Positions 17,641-27,504 are shown, counted from the stretch's first letter. The stretch is 64,000 nucleotides of DNA from Janthinobacterium sp. GW456P (GCF_002127655.1 NZ_NEHB01000015.1:39615-103614); one strand, 5' to 3'. Program-made: numbers and translations. Notes: generated from the letters alone by a model not told the origin.

Positions 17641-18099
17641 ATGTCGTTTTACGAAAAACTCAAAGCCCTCAACATTGAACTGCCAGTCGTTGCCGCGCCA
17701 GCTGCCGCCTACGTGATGCATGCCCGCACGGGCAATACCGTCTTCCTGTCCGGCCACCTGGCCAAGAAGGATGGCAAGGTCTGGGTCGGCCAGCTGGGCA
17801 AGGACGTCAGCACGGAAGAAGGCAAGACCGCTGCGCGCGGCATCGCCATCGAACTGATCGCCACTCTGCAAGACGCCTGCGGCGGCGACTTGAACAAGGT
17901 CAAGCGCATCGTCAAGGTCATGAGCCTGGTCAATTCCACCTCCGACTTCACGGAACAGCACCTGGTGACCAATGGCGCCTCGGAACTGTTCGTTGAAGTC
18001 TTTGGCGACAGCGGCAAGCACGCCCGCTCCGCCTTTGGCGTGGCGCAAATCCCGCTGGGCGCTTGCGTCGAGATCGAGCTGATCGCCGAACTGGCCTGA
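17641..18099 (+). CDS. RidA/YjgF/YER057c/UK114 family protein
   Basis: 152 residues. RidA proteins hydrolyse reactive enamine/imine intermediates released by PLP enzymes; this longer form (about 150 aa against about 130 for canonical RidA) belongs to the LPPGSxxxAYV-type subgroup whose substrate is unclear. GAGAAAT precedes ATG 17641. Visible: VFLSGHLAKKDGKVWVGQLGKDV, ARGIAIELIATLQDACGGDLNKVKRIVKV and the C-terminal ARSAFGVAQIPLGACVEIELIAEL. The canonical trimer-interface arginine motif of active RidA is replaced by ARSAFGVAQ, so deaminase activity is likely but not certain. Precedes an amino-acid permease. Confidence 0.85.
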   Translation: MSFYEKLKALNIELPVVAAPAAAYVMHARTGNTVFLSGHLAKKDGKVWVGQLGKDVSTEEGKTAARGIAIELIATLQDACGGDLNKVKRIVKVMSLVNSTSDFTEQHLVTNGASELFVEVFGDSGKHARSAFGVAQIPLGACVEIELIAELA

Positions 18100-18228
18100 C
18101 GCGGTAGCCTGACCACATGAGCATGCCGGCGCTTGCCGCCGGCTCGCCTTTTCCTCCTTTCCAGCAAGAGCGGAACCGCCATTGGGGTGGAGGGATCGGT
18201 GTATTCAAGAAAAAAACGGAGACACGTA

Positions 18229-19659
18229 ATGAAAACGAGTGAACAAGGCTTGCACCGCGGCCTGGGCGAGCGGCAGATCCGCCTGATGGCGCTGGGCGCC
18301 GCGATTGGCGTAGGCCTGTTTTTGGGTTCCGGCAACGCCATCAAGATGGCCGGTCCCGGCATCATGCTGTCGTACATCATCGGTGGCGCCGTCATCTTCA
18401 TGATCATGCGCGCGCTGGGCGAAATGGCCGTGCACAACCCGGTTGCCGGTTCCTTCAGCCGCTATGCCCAGGATTACCTGGGACCCCTGCAAGGCTATCT
18501 GACGGGCTGGAACTACTGGTTCCTGTGGCTGGTCACGTGCGTGGCGGAAATTACCGCCGTCGCCATTTACATGGGCATCTGGTTCCCCGATGTGCCGCGC
18601 TGGATCTGGGCCCTGGCGGCCTTGGGTTCCATGGGCGCCATCAACCTGCTGGCGGTGAAAGCCTACGGCGAGTTCGAGTTCTGGTTTGCCCTGATCAAGG
18701 TGGTCACCATCATCCTGATGATCGTCGGCGGCACGGGCATGATCATCTTCGGTCTCGGCAACGGCGGCGTGGCCATCGGCATCTCGAACCTGTGGACGCA
18801 CGGCGGCTTCTTCCCGAATGGCGCACAGGGCGTGCTGATGTCCTTGCAGATGGTGATGTTTGCCTATCTGGGCGTGGAAATGATCGGCCTGACGGCCGGC
18901 GAAGCGGCGAACCCGAAGAAATCGATTCCCGACGCCATCAATTCGGTGTTCTGGCGCATCCTGATTTTCTATGTCGGCGCGCTGTTCGTCATCCTGTCGA
19001 TCTACCCATGGAATGAAATCGGCACCACCGGCAGCCCCTTCGTCATGACGTTCGAACGCCTGGGCATCAAGACGGCCGCCGGCATCATCAACTTCGTCGT
19101 GCTGACGGCAGCCTTGTCGTCGTGCAATGGCGGCATCTTCAGCACGGGCCGCATGCTGTACAACCTGGCGCTGCAAGGCCAGGCACCGAAGGCGTTTGCG
19201 GAAACCACGGCCAGCGGCGTGCCGCGCCGCGCCATTCTCGTGTCCGTCGTGGCGCTGCTGCTGGGCGTGCTGCTGAACTACATGGTGCCGGAAAAAGTGT
19301 TTATCTGGGTCACCTCGATCTCCACCTTCGGCGCCGTCTGGACCTGGGGCGTGATCCTGGTCACGCAGATCCAGTTCCGCAAGACCTTGACGCCGCTGGA
19401 AATCAGGAACCTGGCCTTCCGCATGCCGTTCGCGCCGTACGGTTCCTGGATTTCGCTGGCTTTCCTGGCCCTGGTGATCGGCTTGATGGCGTATTTCCCC
19501 GATACGCGCATCGCCCTGATGGTGGGACCAGCCTGGCTGATCCTGCTGACGGTGCTGTACTACGCGCTGGGCTTGGCGCCGAAAGCGCGCCGTGATGAGG
19601 TGCCGCAAGGCTACGAAGCGGGCTGGCCAGCGGCCGATGCACCGCACATCAAGAAGTAA
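18229..19659 (+). CDS. APC-family amino-acid permease, ProY-like
   Basis: 476 residues, about 12 membrane helices, AAT subfamily of the APC superfamily, inner membrane. Start at 18229 (GGAGACACGTA-ATG). The N-terminus GLGERQIRLMALGAAIGVGLFLGSGNAIKMAGPG and EMAVHNPVAGSFSRYAQDYLGPL, and later VMFAYLGVEMIGLTAGEAANPKKSIPDAINSV, follow E. coli ProY closely, so a neutral amino acid (proline/histidine type) is the likely substrate. Substrate assignment is by family only. Followed by a strong terminator. Confidence 0.88.
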   Translation: MKTSEQGLHRGLGERQIRLMALGAAIGVGLFLGSGNAIKMAGPGIMLSYIIGGAVIFMIMRALGEMAVHNPVAGSFSRYAQDYLGPLQGYLTGWNYWFLWLVTCVAEITAVAIYMGIWFPDVPRWIWALAALGSMGAINLLAVKAYGEFEFWFALIKVVTIILMIVGGTGMIIFGLGNGGVAIGISNLWTHGGFFPNGAQGVLMSLQMVMFAYLGVEMIGLTAGEAANPKKSIPDAINSVFWRILIFYVGALFVILSIYPWNEIGTTGSPFVMTFERLGIKTAAGIINFVVLTAALSSCNGGIFSTGRMLYNLALQGQAPKAFAETTASGVPRRAILVSVVALLLGVLLNYMVPEKVFIWVTSISTFGAVWTWGVILVTQIQFRKTLTPLEIRNLAFRMPFAPYGSWISLAFLALVIGLMAYFPDTRIALMVGPAWLILLTVLYYALGLAPKARRDEVPQGYEAGWPAADAPHIKK

Positions 19660-19682
19660 TCCAGCGTCGTTGAGCTGAGTCA

Positions 19683-19718
19683 AAAGCGCGCCCCTGTACT
19701 TGCAGCGGCGCGCTTTTT
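19683..19718 (+). terminator. Intrinsic terminator after the ProY-like permease
   Basis: AAAGCGCGCC pairs with GGCGCGCTTT around a 14-nt loop and runs into TTTTT. It separates the two permease genes into different transcripts. Confidence 0.85.
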
Positions 19719-19806
19719 CTTTCATATGGGCAATTCCACGCCCCGCTAGCGCCCATGCGCGTTTCGCGGCGCACGGTTGGCGTTGTTTCCTTGCATCAAA
19801 GTTCTG

Positions 19807-19835
19807 TTTAGCTGAGCCGATGAAAGCCCTATAAT
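19807..19835 (+). promoter_or_regulatory. Putative promoter of the second permease
   Basis: TATAAT at 19830-19835 with a poor -35 (TTTAGC, 17-nt spacer). It is the only sigma70-like box in the 294-nt gap between the two permease genes. Confidence 0.4.
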
Positions 19836-19953
19836 CGCTTAGTTTTGAAAATGGACGCGATCTTTCCGGTTTTTTGCCAGGTAGGGCCGGAGCGCCGTTT
19901 TTAAGTGTTTTTACCCGTCATGCGAAATACGTATGCCTCATAAAGGAAGTCTA

Positions 19954-21426
19954 GTGAGCCAAACCCTGGTCCAGAAACTTTGCCGCACCAAGCCGATCGA
20001 TACCACGGTCGAATATGGTGAAGGCCTCAGCAGCAGTGGCTTGAGCCGGTCCATCGGCCTGTTTTCCCTCACCATGATCGGCGTCGGCGCCACCATCGGC
20101 ACGGGCATTTTCTTTACCATGGTCGAAGCCGTCCCTAAGGCGGGCCCATCGGTCGTCCTGTCTTTCCTGATCGCCGCCATCACGGCCGGCCTGACGGCCT
20201 TGTGCTATGCGGAATTGTCGTTCCGCATTCCTGCCTCCGGCTCCTCGTATTCGTTTGCCTACGCCACCGTGGGCGAATTTCTTGCCTTCATCATGGCCGC
20301 CTGCCTGCTGCTCGAATATGGCTTGGCGGGCAGTGCCGTGGCCATCGGCTGGTCGTCCTACCTGAATAACTTCCTGGAAAATGCGTTTGGCTGGCACATC
20401 CCGGAAATGCTGCGCACGCCGATGATCGTTTCCGGTCCGCATGGTATGGAGTTTCATTCCGGCCACATCAACCTGCCACCGATCTTTTTGATCTGCATGT
20501 GCGGCTTCCTGCTGCTGCGCGGCGCCAAGGAATCGGCCCTGATGAACGCCATCATGGTCATCATCAAGCTGGCGATCCTCGTGTTTTTCATCGTCATCGC
20601 ATTTTCCGGTTTTAACGCCGACAATTTTTTCCCCTTCTTCAATAGCGACAATAGCAAGGGCTTTGCCGGCATGACGGGCGTCACGGCGGCCGCCGGCACC
20701 GTGTTCTTCTCCTTCATCGGGCTCGACACGGTGGCGACGGCGGGCGATGAAGTGAAAAATCCCACGCGCAATGTACCGCGCGGCATCCTCGGCGCCTTGC
20801 TCATCGTCACCGTGTTTTACCTGCTGGTGGCCGTGGCCGCCCTGGGTGCACAACAGGCGAAGCTGTTCGAAGGCCAGGAAGCGGGCCTGGCGGTGATTTT
20901 GCAAAACGTCACGGGCAAGACCTGGCCCGCGCTGGTGCTGTCGGCCGGTGCCGTCATTTCCGTCTTCAGCGTGACGCTGGTAACGATCTACGGCCAGACG
21001 CGCATCCTGTTTGCCGTCAGCCGCGACGGCCTGATCCCGAAATCGTTCCAGAAGATCCATCCGCGCACCCTGGTGCCGGTCAGCAATACCATCATCGTTT
21101 GCCTGGTGGTGGCCCTGGTGGCGGGCTCCGTCGACGCCACCTACCTGTGGGATATGGTCAGCATCGGCACCCTGACCGCCTTCATGGTGGTCTCGATCGC
21201 TGTGCCCGTACTGCGCCACAAGCAGGGCGCGAACCGCATCGAAGGCTTCAGCGTACCGTTCGGGCCGTACGTGATTCCGGGCCTGAGCGTATTGGCTTGC
21301 CTGTACATCATGCGCGATTTGCCGCATACGACGTTTGTCGTGTTCAGCGTGTGGATGGCGGTGACGGTGGCCATTTATTTCCTGTACAGCATGCGGCATT
21401 CGCACCTGGGCAAGAAGGCCCGCTAA
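19954..21426 (+). CDS. APC-family amino-acid permease, cationic/YfnA-like
   Basis: About 490 residues, 12-14 membrane helices, inner membrane. Two starts are possible: ATG 19933 without a ribosome site, or GTG 19954 with AAGGAAG 4 nt upstream; I prefer GTG. After an N-terminal TKPID motif typical of CAT-type carriers comes SIGLFSLTMIGVGATIGTGIFF, then AELSFRIPASGSSYSFAYATVGEFLAFIMAACLLLEYG and FFSFIGLDTVATAGDEVKNPTRNVPRGI. This matches the cationic amino acid transporter (CAT/YfnA/YhdG) group. With the AST cluster nearby, arginine or lysine uptake is an attractive but unproven role. Confidence 0.87.
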   Translation: MSQTLVQKLCRTKPIDTTVEYGEGLSSSGLSRSIGLFSLTMIGVGATIGTGIFFTMVEAVPKAGPSVVLSFLIAAITAGLTALCYAELSFRIPASGSSYSFAYATVGEFLAFIMAACLLLEYGLAGSAVAIGWSSYLNNFLENAFGWHIPEMLRTPMIVSGPHGMEFHSGHINLPPIFLICMCGFLLLRGAKESALMNAIMVIIKLAILVFFIVIAFSGFNADNFFPFFNSDNSKGFAGMTGVTAAAGTVFFSFIGLDTVATAGDEVKNPTRNVPRGILGALLIVTVFYLLVAVAALGAQQAKLFEGQEAGLAVILQNVTGKTWPALVLSAGAVISVFSVTLVTIYGQTRILFAVSRDGLIPKSFQKIHPRTLVPVSNTIIVCLVVALVAGSVDATYLWDMVSIGTLTAFMVVSIAVPVLRHKQGANRIEGFSVPFGPYVIPGLSVLACLYIMRDLPHTTFVVFSVWMAVTVAIYFLYSMRHSHLGKKAR

Positions 21427-21443
21427 TGCAGTCTGTTCCATCC

Positions 21444-21474
21444 AAAACCGCCGCGCTTGCCGGCGGTTTTTTTT
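21444..21474 (+). terminator. Intrinsic terminator after the CAT-type permease
   Basis: AAAACCGCCG pairs with CGGCGGTTTT around a 7-nt loop, followed by further T (eight in all). It ends 20 nt before the S9 peptidase start. Confidence 0.9.
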
Positions 21475-21493
21475 ATTTCTAACCGGAATTTAC

Positions 21494-23443
21494 ATGATGA
21501 AAATAACTGATCTGGCCGCCTGCGGCTTGCTGGCAAGCAGCTTTCTGGGAACCCTGGCGCAAGCCGCGCCTGCCAGCGCACCGGCATTGCGCGATTACCG
21601 GGCCGTGGCGCTGTCGGCCAATGGCCAGCGCATCGCCGCCATCGAATCGAGCAAGGCGGGCGAAGAGCCGCAGCGTCCGCATGCGGCCATCGTCGTGCGC
21701 GACGCCGCCAATGGCGCCATCGTGCAGCAATTCGACCCGTGCGCCGCGTGCTCCTACGACAAGCCCAGCTGGTCGCCCGATGGCAGGCAGCTGGCCTTCA
21801 TCGGCTACGATGCCAAGGCGGGTACGGCGCAGCTGTACTTGGCCACCCTGTCGCAGGCGCAAGCGCGGATGTTGACCAGCATCAAGGGCGTGGCCAGTAC
21901 GGCGCGCTGGTCGCCGGACGGCAAGCAGCTGGCGCTGCTGGCCACGGTCGGGGCGCGCAAGCTGGCCGGCGCCGTGGAGGCGGGCGCGCGCCAGGTGGGT
22001 GAAGTGGGCAGCGCAGACGATGCCCAGCGCATCGCCGTCGTGCCGGCGGGCGGCGGCGAACCGCGCCTGCTGTCGCCCGCGGATACCTATGTGTATGAAT
22101 ACAGCTGGACGCCCGATGGCCGCGGCTTTGTCGCCACCAGCGCGCAGGGCAATGGCGACAGCAACTGGTGGGTCGCCAAGCTCAGCCATATCGATGCGGC
22201 CACGGGTGCCCTGCGCGTAATCGCGTCGCCCGCCATGCAGCTGAACCTGCCGTCCGTCTCGCCGGATGGCAAGACGGTGGTCTTCATCGGCGGCCTGATG
22301 AGCGATTTCGGCTCCATCGGCGGCGATATTTATACCGTGCCGCTGGCCGGTGGCACGCCGCGCAATCTGACGCCGGACTATCGCGGCACCTTCAATGGCG
22401 TGGTCTGGCGCGGCACCGGCTTGCTGGCGACCGCCCTGATCGATTCGCAGCTGGCGCTGGTGCCGGTCGATGCGCAAACGGGGCCGGCCCGGCCCGTGCT
22501 GCTCGGTGAACTGAGCAGTGGCGGCAGCGATGGTCGTCTGTCGTTCAGCGTCGATGGCTCGCAAGCGGCGGCCGCGCAGGAAGATTTTACGCACCCCAGC
22601 TACCTGGTGGCGGGACCGGTGGGCCAGCTGAAAAAGATTACGCGCGACAATGACGGCTTTGCGCCGCAGTTGACGGTGCAGAACGTGGGCTGGAACAACG
22701 AGCAATACAAGGTGCAAGGCTGGCTGCTGGGGCCGTTGAAGACGGAGGCGGGCAAGCGCTATCCCATGGTCGTCAACGTGCATGGTGGACCTGGTGCGGC
22801 TGCCTCGCCCCGCTACGTGGCGGCGAGTACCCTGATCCACGAATTGACGCAAAAAGGCTATTTCGTCTTCCTGCCCAATCCGCGCGGCAGCTTTGGCCAG
22901 GGCCAGGCTTTTACACGCGCGAACATGGCCGACTTTGGCGGCGGCGACTGGCGCGACATCCTGGCAGGGATTGATACCGTGCAAAAAGTGGCGCCCGTCG
23001 ATGGCCAGCGCCTGGGCCTGATCGGCCATTCCTACGGCGGCTTCATGACCATGTGGGGCGTCACTCACAGCGACCGCTTCAAGGCGGCCGTGGCAGGCGC
23101 GGGCGTGTCAAACTGGATCAGCTATTACGGCCAGAACGGCATCAACCAGTGGATGATTCCGTTCTTTGGCGCCTCCGCATATGACAATCCGGCCGTCTAC
23201 CGCAAGGCCTCTCCCATCGAATCGATCAAGGCGGCGAAGACGCCGACCCTGATCTATGTGGGCGAGCGTGACGTGGAAACGCCGGCCGCCCAGTCGCTGG
23301 AATTCTGGCACGGCTTGCGCGCCATGGGCGTGCCGTCCAGCCTGTTCATCTACGACGGCGAAGGCCATTCCTTCCGCAAGCCAGAGCACCAGCGCGACTT
23401 GCAGAAGCGTACTATCGGATGGTTCGAGCAGTATTTGAAGTAG
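21494..23443 (+). CDS. S9 family prolyl-oligopeptidase-type peptidase, exported
   Basis: 649 residues. A signal peptide (about residues 1-25, ending AQAA) predicts a periplasmic or secreted serine peptidase of the DPP-IV/acylaminoacyl-peptidase group. Beta-propeller repeats with SWSPDGRQLAF, RWSPDGKQLAL and SVSPDGKTVVF occupy residues 35-400; the alpha/beta-hydrolase domain follows with the nucleophile in GHSYGG (Ser513), Asp593 in GERDVETP and His625 in GEGHSFRK. VVNVHGGPGAAASPRY forms the oxyanion region. Start is ATGATG at 21494/21497. Probably feeds peptides to the neighbouring permeases. Confidence 0.9.
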   Translation: MMKITDLAACGLLASSFLGTLAQAAPASAPALRDYRAVALSANGQRIAAIESSKAGEEPQRPHAAIVVRDAANGAIVQQFDPCAACSYDKPSWSPDGRQLAFIGYDAKAGTAQLYLATLSQAQARMLTSIKGVASTARWSPDGKQLALLATVGARKLAGAVEAGARQVGEVGSADDAQRIAVVPAGGGEPRLLSPADTYVYEYSWTPDGRGFVATSAQGNGDSNWWVAKLSHIDAATGALRVIASPAMQLNLPSVSPDGKTVVFIGGLMSDFGSIGGDIYTVPLAGGTPRNLTPDYRGTFNGVVWRGTGLLATALIDSQLALVPVDAQTGPARPVLLGELSSGGSDGRLSFSVDGSQAAAAQEDFTHPSYLVAGPVGQLKKITRDNDGFAPQLTVQNVGWNNEQYKVQGWLLGPLKTEAGKRYPMVVNVHGGPGAAASPRYVAASTLIHELTQKGYFVFLPNPRGSFGQGQAFTRANMADFGGGDWRDILAGIDTVQKVAPVDGQRLGLIGHSYGGFMTMWGVTHSDRFKAAVAGAGVSNWISYYGQNGINQWMIPFFGASAYDNPAVYRKASPIESIKAAKTPTLIYVGERDVETPAAQSLEFWHGLRAMGVPSSLFIYDGEGHSFRKPEHQRDLQKRTIGWFEQYLK

Positions 23444-23482
23444 TCATTGGCGGCCTGCCGCAGGCAGGCCAGCCTGGATAAA

Positions 23483-23579
23483 GCGGCTGACAAAATGTTC
23501 AGGGCTAGGCGTCGTGCCGAAGGCAGTACGAATGTACGACGAGGCGCGGCAACAACGCCATGGACTTTTTGTCAGCCGC
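23483..23579 (-). repeat. Stop-codon palindromic element, family 2, copy A
   Basis: 97 nt in the convergent gap between the S9 and FUSC genes. GCGGCTGACAAAA at one end pairs with TTTTTGTCAGCCGC at the other. The core (GTCCATG, GCGTTG, CCTCGTCGTAC, ATTCGTACTGCCTTCGGCA) is shared with the copy at 31839-31937. The stop codon of the FUSC gene lies inside the outer arm. Orientation is given as that of the gene it follows. Confidence 0.8.
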
Positions 23580-25725
23580 GCGGCGCCACAATATGCACGA
23601 TCGCCGCGCTATGGATGACGATCTTGTCCGCATCCGCCTGCAACAGGCGGATGCGGCGCTGCACCAGCGGCCAGCCCGACCAGGTCACGTCGCTGACGGG
23701 CGGTGCGGCAGGGGCGGCCAGCGGGGCGCTGATGGCGGCCTTGTCATCGAGCTGCTCCAGCGCGCGCGACAGGGTCAAACACACTTGCGTGTGGCTATGG
23801 CTGAGCAAGGCATTGACGGGCGCGACAGGCAACTGGCTGGCATGGCGCCCGAGTATCGAGCGCAGGGCCGCCACGTGGGCGACCAATAAGTAATTTTGCA
23901 CGATGAACAGGTTGATGTCTTCCACGGCCCGCTGCTTGCTGGCCGGTTCGTCGAGCATGCGCACCAGCGCCGAGCTGAGCGCGGCCAGGCTGTCCATCAA
24001 ACGCTTGCGCTCGATGCGGTAGGCGAAATCGTCGAAACATTTTCCCTGCAGCAGCGCGAAGCTGGCTTGCATGTACGACAGGTTGACGTTCAGCACCTGG
24101 CGCACCAGCCGCGGCAAGCTCTGGTATTCCCAGTTGGCCAGCACAAAGCTGAACACGCTGGCCACCGCCGCGCCGATCAGGGTATCGATCAGGCGCTCGC
24201 TGACGAGGTTCGGGTTGCTGGGCGCCACCAGATGCATTTGCAGCAGTATCATCAGGCTCACGGCGATGGCCGTGTAGCGGTAGCGCAAGTAAATAAAGGT
24301 GGGCGTGGCGACGATGGACAGGAACAAGATGGCCATCAGCACGATATTGCTGTGCACGAAGCGGATCACGATGGCGGTGATGATGCAGCCGATGATGGTG
24401 CCGATGATGCGGTCGGCGCGGCGCTGGCGCGTCATGCTGAAGGTGGGACGCAGAATGATGACGATGGTCAAGACGATCCAGTAGCTGTGCGCCGCATACG
24501 GCAGCCAGTGGCCGATCAGCAATCCCACGGAGATGGCCATCGACACGCGCAGGGCGAAGCGGAACACGGGCGAGTCGAGGCGCAGGTTGGCCAGCAAGGT
24601 CTTCAGTTCATATTTCTGCTGCGACAAAAACGGCGCCATGTCCGCGCCGCTCCAGAACGGCACGTCGTCGTAGACTTTCTGGCTGGCCAGATGCAGCTCA
24701 CCGATCATCTTCAGAATCGCGCGGATCTTGTTGCGCTGCGCGCGCAGGGTCGCCAGCGCTTCCTGCGCACTGTCGCCTTTTGCGTGCAGGCGGGCAATTT
24801 CCGCTTCGATGTCCGCCCATTCCTTGTCATAGTTGATCTGCGCATACGAGGCGCGCTTGCGCGTGACGGCGTAGGCCACGGACTCGATGTCGCGCGCCGC
24901 CTTGTAGGCGAGGTCGTGCAGGGAGGCCAGGACGTCGGAGTCGGCCAGGTGCTGGCGCAGCAGCGCGTAATCCGTATGCGTGGAGAGGATCAGTTCATAT
25001 AAATCGAGCATGCACACGTGCACTTGCACGACGATGGCATCCTTGCTGTTTTTGTGGCTGCGCAAAATCAGATCGCGCGATGCTTGCTGGCGGTCGGCCA
25101 AAATGCTTTGATGGCGCACCAACTTGTTGAACTGTTCCGTCAAATTGAAACGCGTGTCGTAGAAATCGGCCTTGATGTCGATATACGCGGCCAGTTCGAA
25201 CAGGGCTTCGGCCAGCACTTGCTGCTTGATGCGGTGGCGCAAGACCCAGGCGATGGCCATGGCATAGGCCAGATAAATCAGGCCGCCCAGCATGAACAGG
25301 CCCGCGTGGCGGAACGATTGCTGCCATGTCATCTGGTGTTCCATCGACATGGTCATGATGAACAGCGCGGCCAGTTGCAAGGGCATGGATTTCTTGCCGT
25401 ACACCACCATCATGCTGGCGAGAAAACTGACGAGCACGAGCACCGTCATCAGCAGCCACTGCACGGGGCCGCACAGGCTGATCAATAAAGTGACGGCGCT
25501 GCACAGCAGCACGGAAGCGAGCATTTCGTTGAACTTGTGGCGCAGCGGGCTGGGCATGTCCATCAGGGTCGTGCACAGGGCGCCGATGCACACCGTCATG
25601 GCGGTGGCGCTGTCGCTGATTTCCTGGGTCAGCAAGGCCAGGCCGACCAGACCGATGGCCACGCGCAAGCCCAGGTAAAAATAATGGCTGTAAATAAAGG
25701 TGCGCAGGTTCAGTGCGTAGTGCAT
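23572..25725 (-). CDS. FUSC family (YccS/fusaric-acid-resistance-like) membrane protein
   Basis: 717 residues. Two blocks of membrane helices (about residues 15-165 and 400-530) separated by a long cytosolic helical region, and a soluble C-terminal domain: the YccS/AaeB architecture. Start at 25725 (MHYALNLRTF) has AAGGT upstream; an ATG eight codons earlier lacks one. Conserved YWIVLTIVIILRPTFSMTRQRRADRIIGTIIGC is the FUSC signature. The family includes aromatic-acid and fusaric-acid exporters; substrate here is unknown. The stop codon sits in a palindromic repeat element. Confidence 0.88.
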   Translation of the reverse strand: MHYALNLRTFIYSHYFYLGLRVAIGLVGLALLTQEISDSATAMTVCIGALCTTLMDMPSPLRHKFNEMLASVLLCSAVTLLISLCGPVQWLLMTVLVLVSFLASMMVVYGKKSMPLQLAALFIMTMSMEHQMTWQQSFRHAGLFMLGGLIYLAYAMAIAWVLRHRIKQQVLAEALFELAAYIDIKADFYDTRFNLTEQFNKLVRHQSILADRQQASRDLILRSHKNSKDAIVVQVHVCMLDLYELILSTHTDYALLRQHLADSDVLASLHDLAYKAARDIESVAYAVTRKRASYAQINYDKEWADIEAEIARLHAKGDSAQEALATLRAQRNKIRAILKMIGELHLASQKVYDDVPFWSGADMAPFLSQQKYELKTLLANLRLDSPVFRFALRVSMAISVGLLIGHWLPYAAHSYWIVLTIVIILRPTFSMTRQRRADRIIGTIIGCIITAIVIRFVHSNIVLMAILFLSIVATPTFIYLRYRYTAIAVSLMILLQMHLVAPSNPNLVSERLIDTLIGAAVASVFSFVLANWEYQSLPRLVRQVLNVNLSYMQASFALLQGKCFDDFAYRIERKRLMDSLAALSSALVRMLDEPASKQRAVEDINLFIVQNYLLVAHVAALRSILGRHASQLPVAPVNALLSHSHTQVCLTLSRALEQLDDKAAISAPLAAPAAPPVSDVTWSGWPLVQRRIRLLQADADKIVIHSAAIVHIVAPRG

Positions 25726-25750
25726 GGGATTACCTTGTGGGCAGGGCACA

Positions 25751-25787
25751 GAAAGAGGCGCCGCACCGGGATCTCCGATGCGGCGCC
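25751..25787 (-). terminator. Terminator-like hairpin after the M14 peptidase
   Basis: GGCGCCGCA/TGCGGCGCC, a perfect 9-bp stem with 13-nt loop, followed on the minus strand by TCTTTCT. It lies in the 90 nt between the M14 gene and the FUSC gene. Confidence 0.65.
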
Positions 25788-25815
25788 AGGATATTGCAAT
25801 CGCTACAGCCCGGAT

Positions 25816-27504
25816 TTACATCAAGGCAATCACCGGATAACGCCGCCACTCCGGCTCGGCAAAGCGCTGGCAGTGCTCGAAGATAAAGTCGAGCACGGCT
25901 TCCTGATTGCTCAGCAAGGCCGGATTCGCTGCCTTCCACTCGGCAAACTTGGCCGCCAGCGCAGGCTCATCGCGCAGCAGTTCGGAGGCCATGTCTTCGA
26001 AGACGTAATCGGAAAACGCTTCCTTCTTTTCCAGCACGCTGTTGAAGAAGCCCCAGCGGAAGAAGCTGTCGTGCGCCTGTGGTTCCAGGGTTTCCACGGC
26101 GTAGCGCGCGTTGTCCTGGTCCAGGTGGATCACATAGTCGCCTGCCTGCACGGTGAACTGGCCCGTGCGCGCTTCCAGTTCCACCGTGTCGTGGAACATG
26201 TGGCCTTCATAGGGCATGGTGCGCGTACCGACATTGGTGATGTGGTAGTAGCGTGCCGTTAAGGTCTGTTCGGCGGTAATGCGTGACATTTCGACGCCGT
26301 TCCAGCGCAGGCGTTCGATGACTTCGCGCCACGCCTGCGGCACGATATAAGCTTTCGGCGCCGCCACGGTGACGTCCGCATCGAAGCGGTTGTAATACTT
26401 GATGTCGCGTTCCCACGGCTGCGAGCGGTCGTAGGACAGGCGCTGGTAGTCGCCCAAGATACTCGGCGTGTATTGCGCCGCATAGCCCTTGAAGGGGAAG
26501 GTCGACGGCTGCGCTTCGTTCATGGCCCAGTGGATGGGCCATGCGGCTTGCGTGCGGCCCGCCGCCTTGGCTTGCGCGCGCAGCTGCTTGATCTGTTCGC
26601 CATGTTCGACGGTGAACGCCATGGTGATGTCGAGCAGCGCGCGCATGGACGCATAGCGGTCGGCAAACGGTTTCAGCATGTGCGTTTCCGGCATGAAACC
26701 GATGACGTGGTGCAAGGCCGCAAAACCCGTCGAGAAGCGGGGCACTTCGAGGAATTCGGCGATACCGTGGTCGGGGCTGTCCTTGACGGGGTTGACATAC
26801 GGGCAGGTGGGCCAGCCGGCTTGCTCCATCTGCGCAAAGATATGCGGCAGCATGGTGTCTTGCAAGAAAGGACCCAGGCCATTGCCCAGCTTATCCGTCT
26901 GCGTGTGGATCAGGGTCATCGTGTACGGGTAGTCGGCGCCGTTCGACGTGTGCGTATCGACCATCACGTCCGGGTCCCAGCTGGCCAGCAGGCGGTTGAA
27001 CACTTGCGCGTTCAGGCTGTCGCACTTGATGAAATCGCGGTTCAAGTCCAGGTGGCGGCTATTGCCGCGGAAACCGAATTGCTCCGGGCCATCCTGGTTC
27101 ACGCGCGAGGTGTTGGCGCGGTTCAGGCTGCCATCGACGTTGTAGATCGGAATGAACAGCAGTACGGTGCTGCCCAGCGCCGCCAGGCGTTCCGGCTGCG
27201 TGCACAGGTCGCGCACGATGGCCATGCAGGCGTCGATGCCTTCCGGTTCGCCCGGGTGGATACCGTTGTTGTTGAAGAACACAGTGCGGCCCGCGCGCTT
27301 GATCTGTTCGCGGTCGAACACGCCGTCGGCGCTGACGACGCCAGCATGGATGGGCACGCCCGAATCGGACAGGCCGATCTGTTCGAAGTGCAGCACCTGC
27401 GGGTAGCGTGCGGCGAGATCCTTGTAGAAAGTGATGCATTCCAGCCAGGTCGTGGTCTGGTTGTGGTTACCGAGTTCGTAGGTCGTGCGCAAGTCTGGTG
27501 GCAT
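25816..27504 (-). CDS. M14 family zinc carboxypeptidase
   Basis: 562 residues, no signal peptide, so probably cytosolic. Zinc ligands are visible as HPGEPEG (His83, Glu86) and VDTHTSNGADY (His185); LDLNRDF (Asn155-Arg156) supplies the substrate-binding pair. Start ATG 27504. The C-terminal about 250 residues form an additional domain found in M14-like proteins annotated as DUF2817/peptidase M14-type. Cleaves C-terminal residues of peptides in known relatives; the specificity is not readable. The gene runs parallel to FUSC but a hairpin separates them. Confidence 0.88.
   Translation of the reverse strand: MPPDLRTTYELGNHNQTTTWLECITFYKDLAARYPQVLHFEQIGLSDSGVPIHAGVVSADGVFDREQIKRAGRTVFFNNNGIHPGEPEGIDACMAIVRDLCTQPERLAALGSTVLLFIPIYNVDGSLNRANTSRVNQDGPEQFGFRGNSRHLDLNRDFIKCDSLNAQVFNRLLASWDPDVMVDTHTSNGADYPYTMTLIHTQTDKLGNGLGPFLQDTMLPHIFAQMEQAGWPTCPYVNPVKDSPDHGIAEFLEVPRFSTGFAALHHVIGFMPETHMLKPFADRYASMRALLDITMAFTVEHGEQIKQLRAQAKAAGRTQAAWPIHWAMNEAQPSTFPFKGYAAQYTPSILGDYQRLSYDRSQPWERDIKYYNRFDADVTVAAPKAYIVPQAWREVIERLRWNGVEMSRITAEQTLTARYYHITNVGTRTMPYEGHMFHDTVELEARTGQFTVQAGDYVIHLDQDNARYAVETLEPQAHDSFFRWGFFNSVLEKKEAFSDYVFEDMASELLRDEPALAAKFAEWKAANPALLSNQEAVLDFIFEHCQRFAEPEWRRYPVIALM

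Noticed and set aside
17522-17716. 64-codon frame in the ridA leader
   Set aside because: Overlaps the start of ridA in another frame and lacks a ribosome site.
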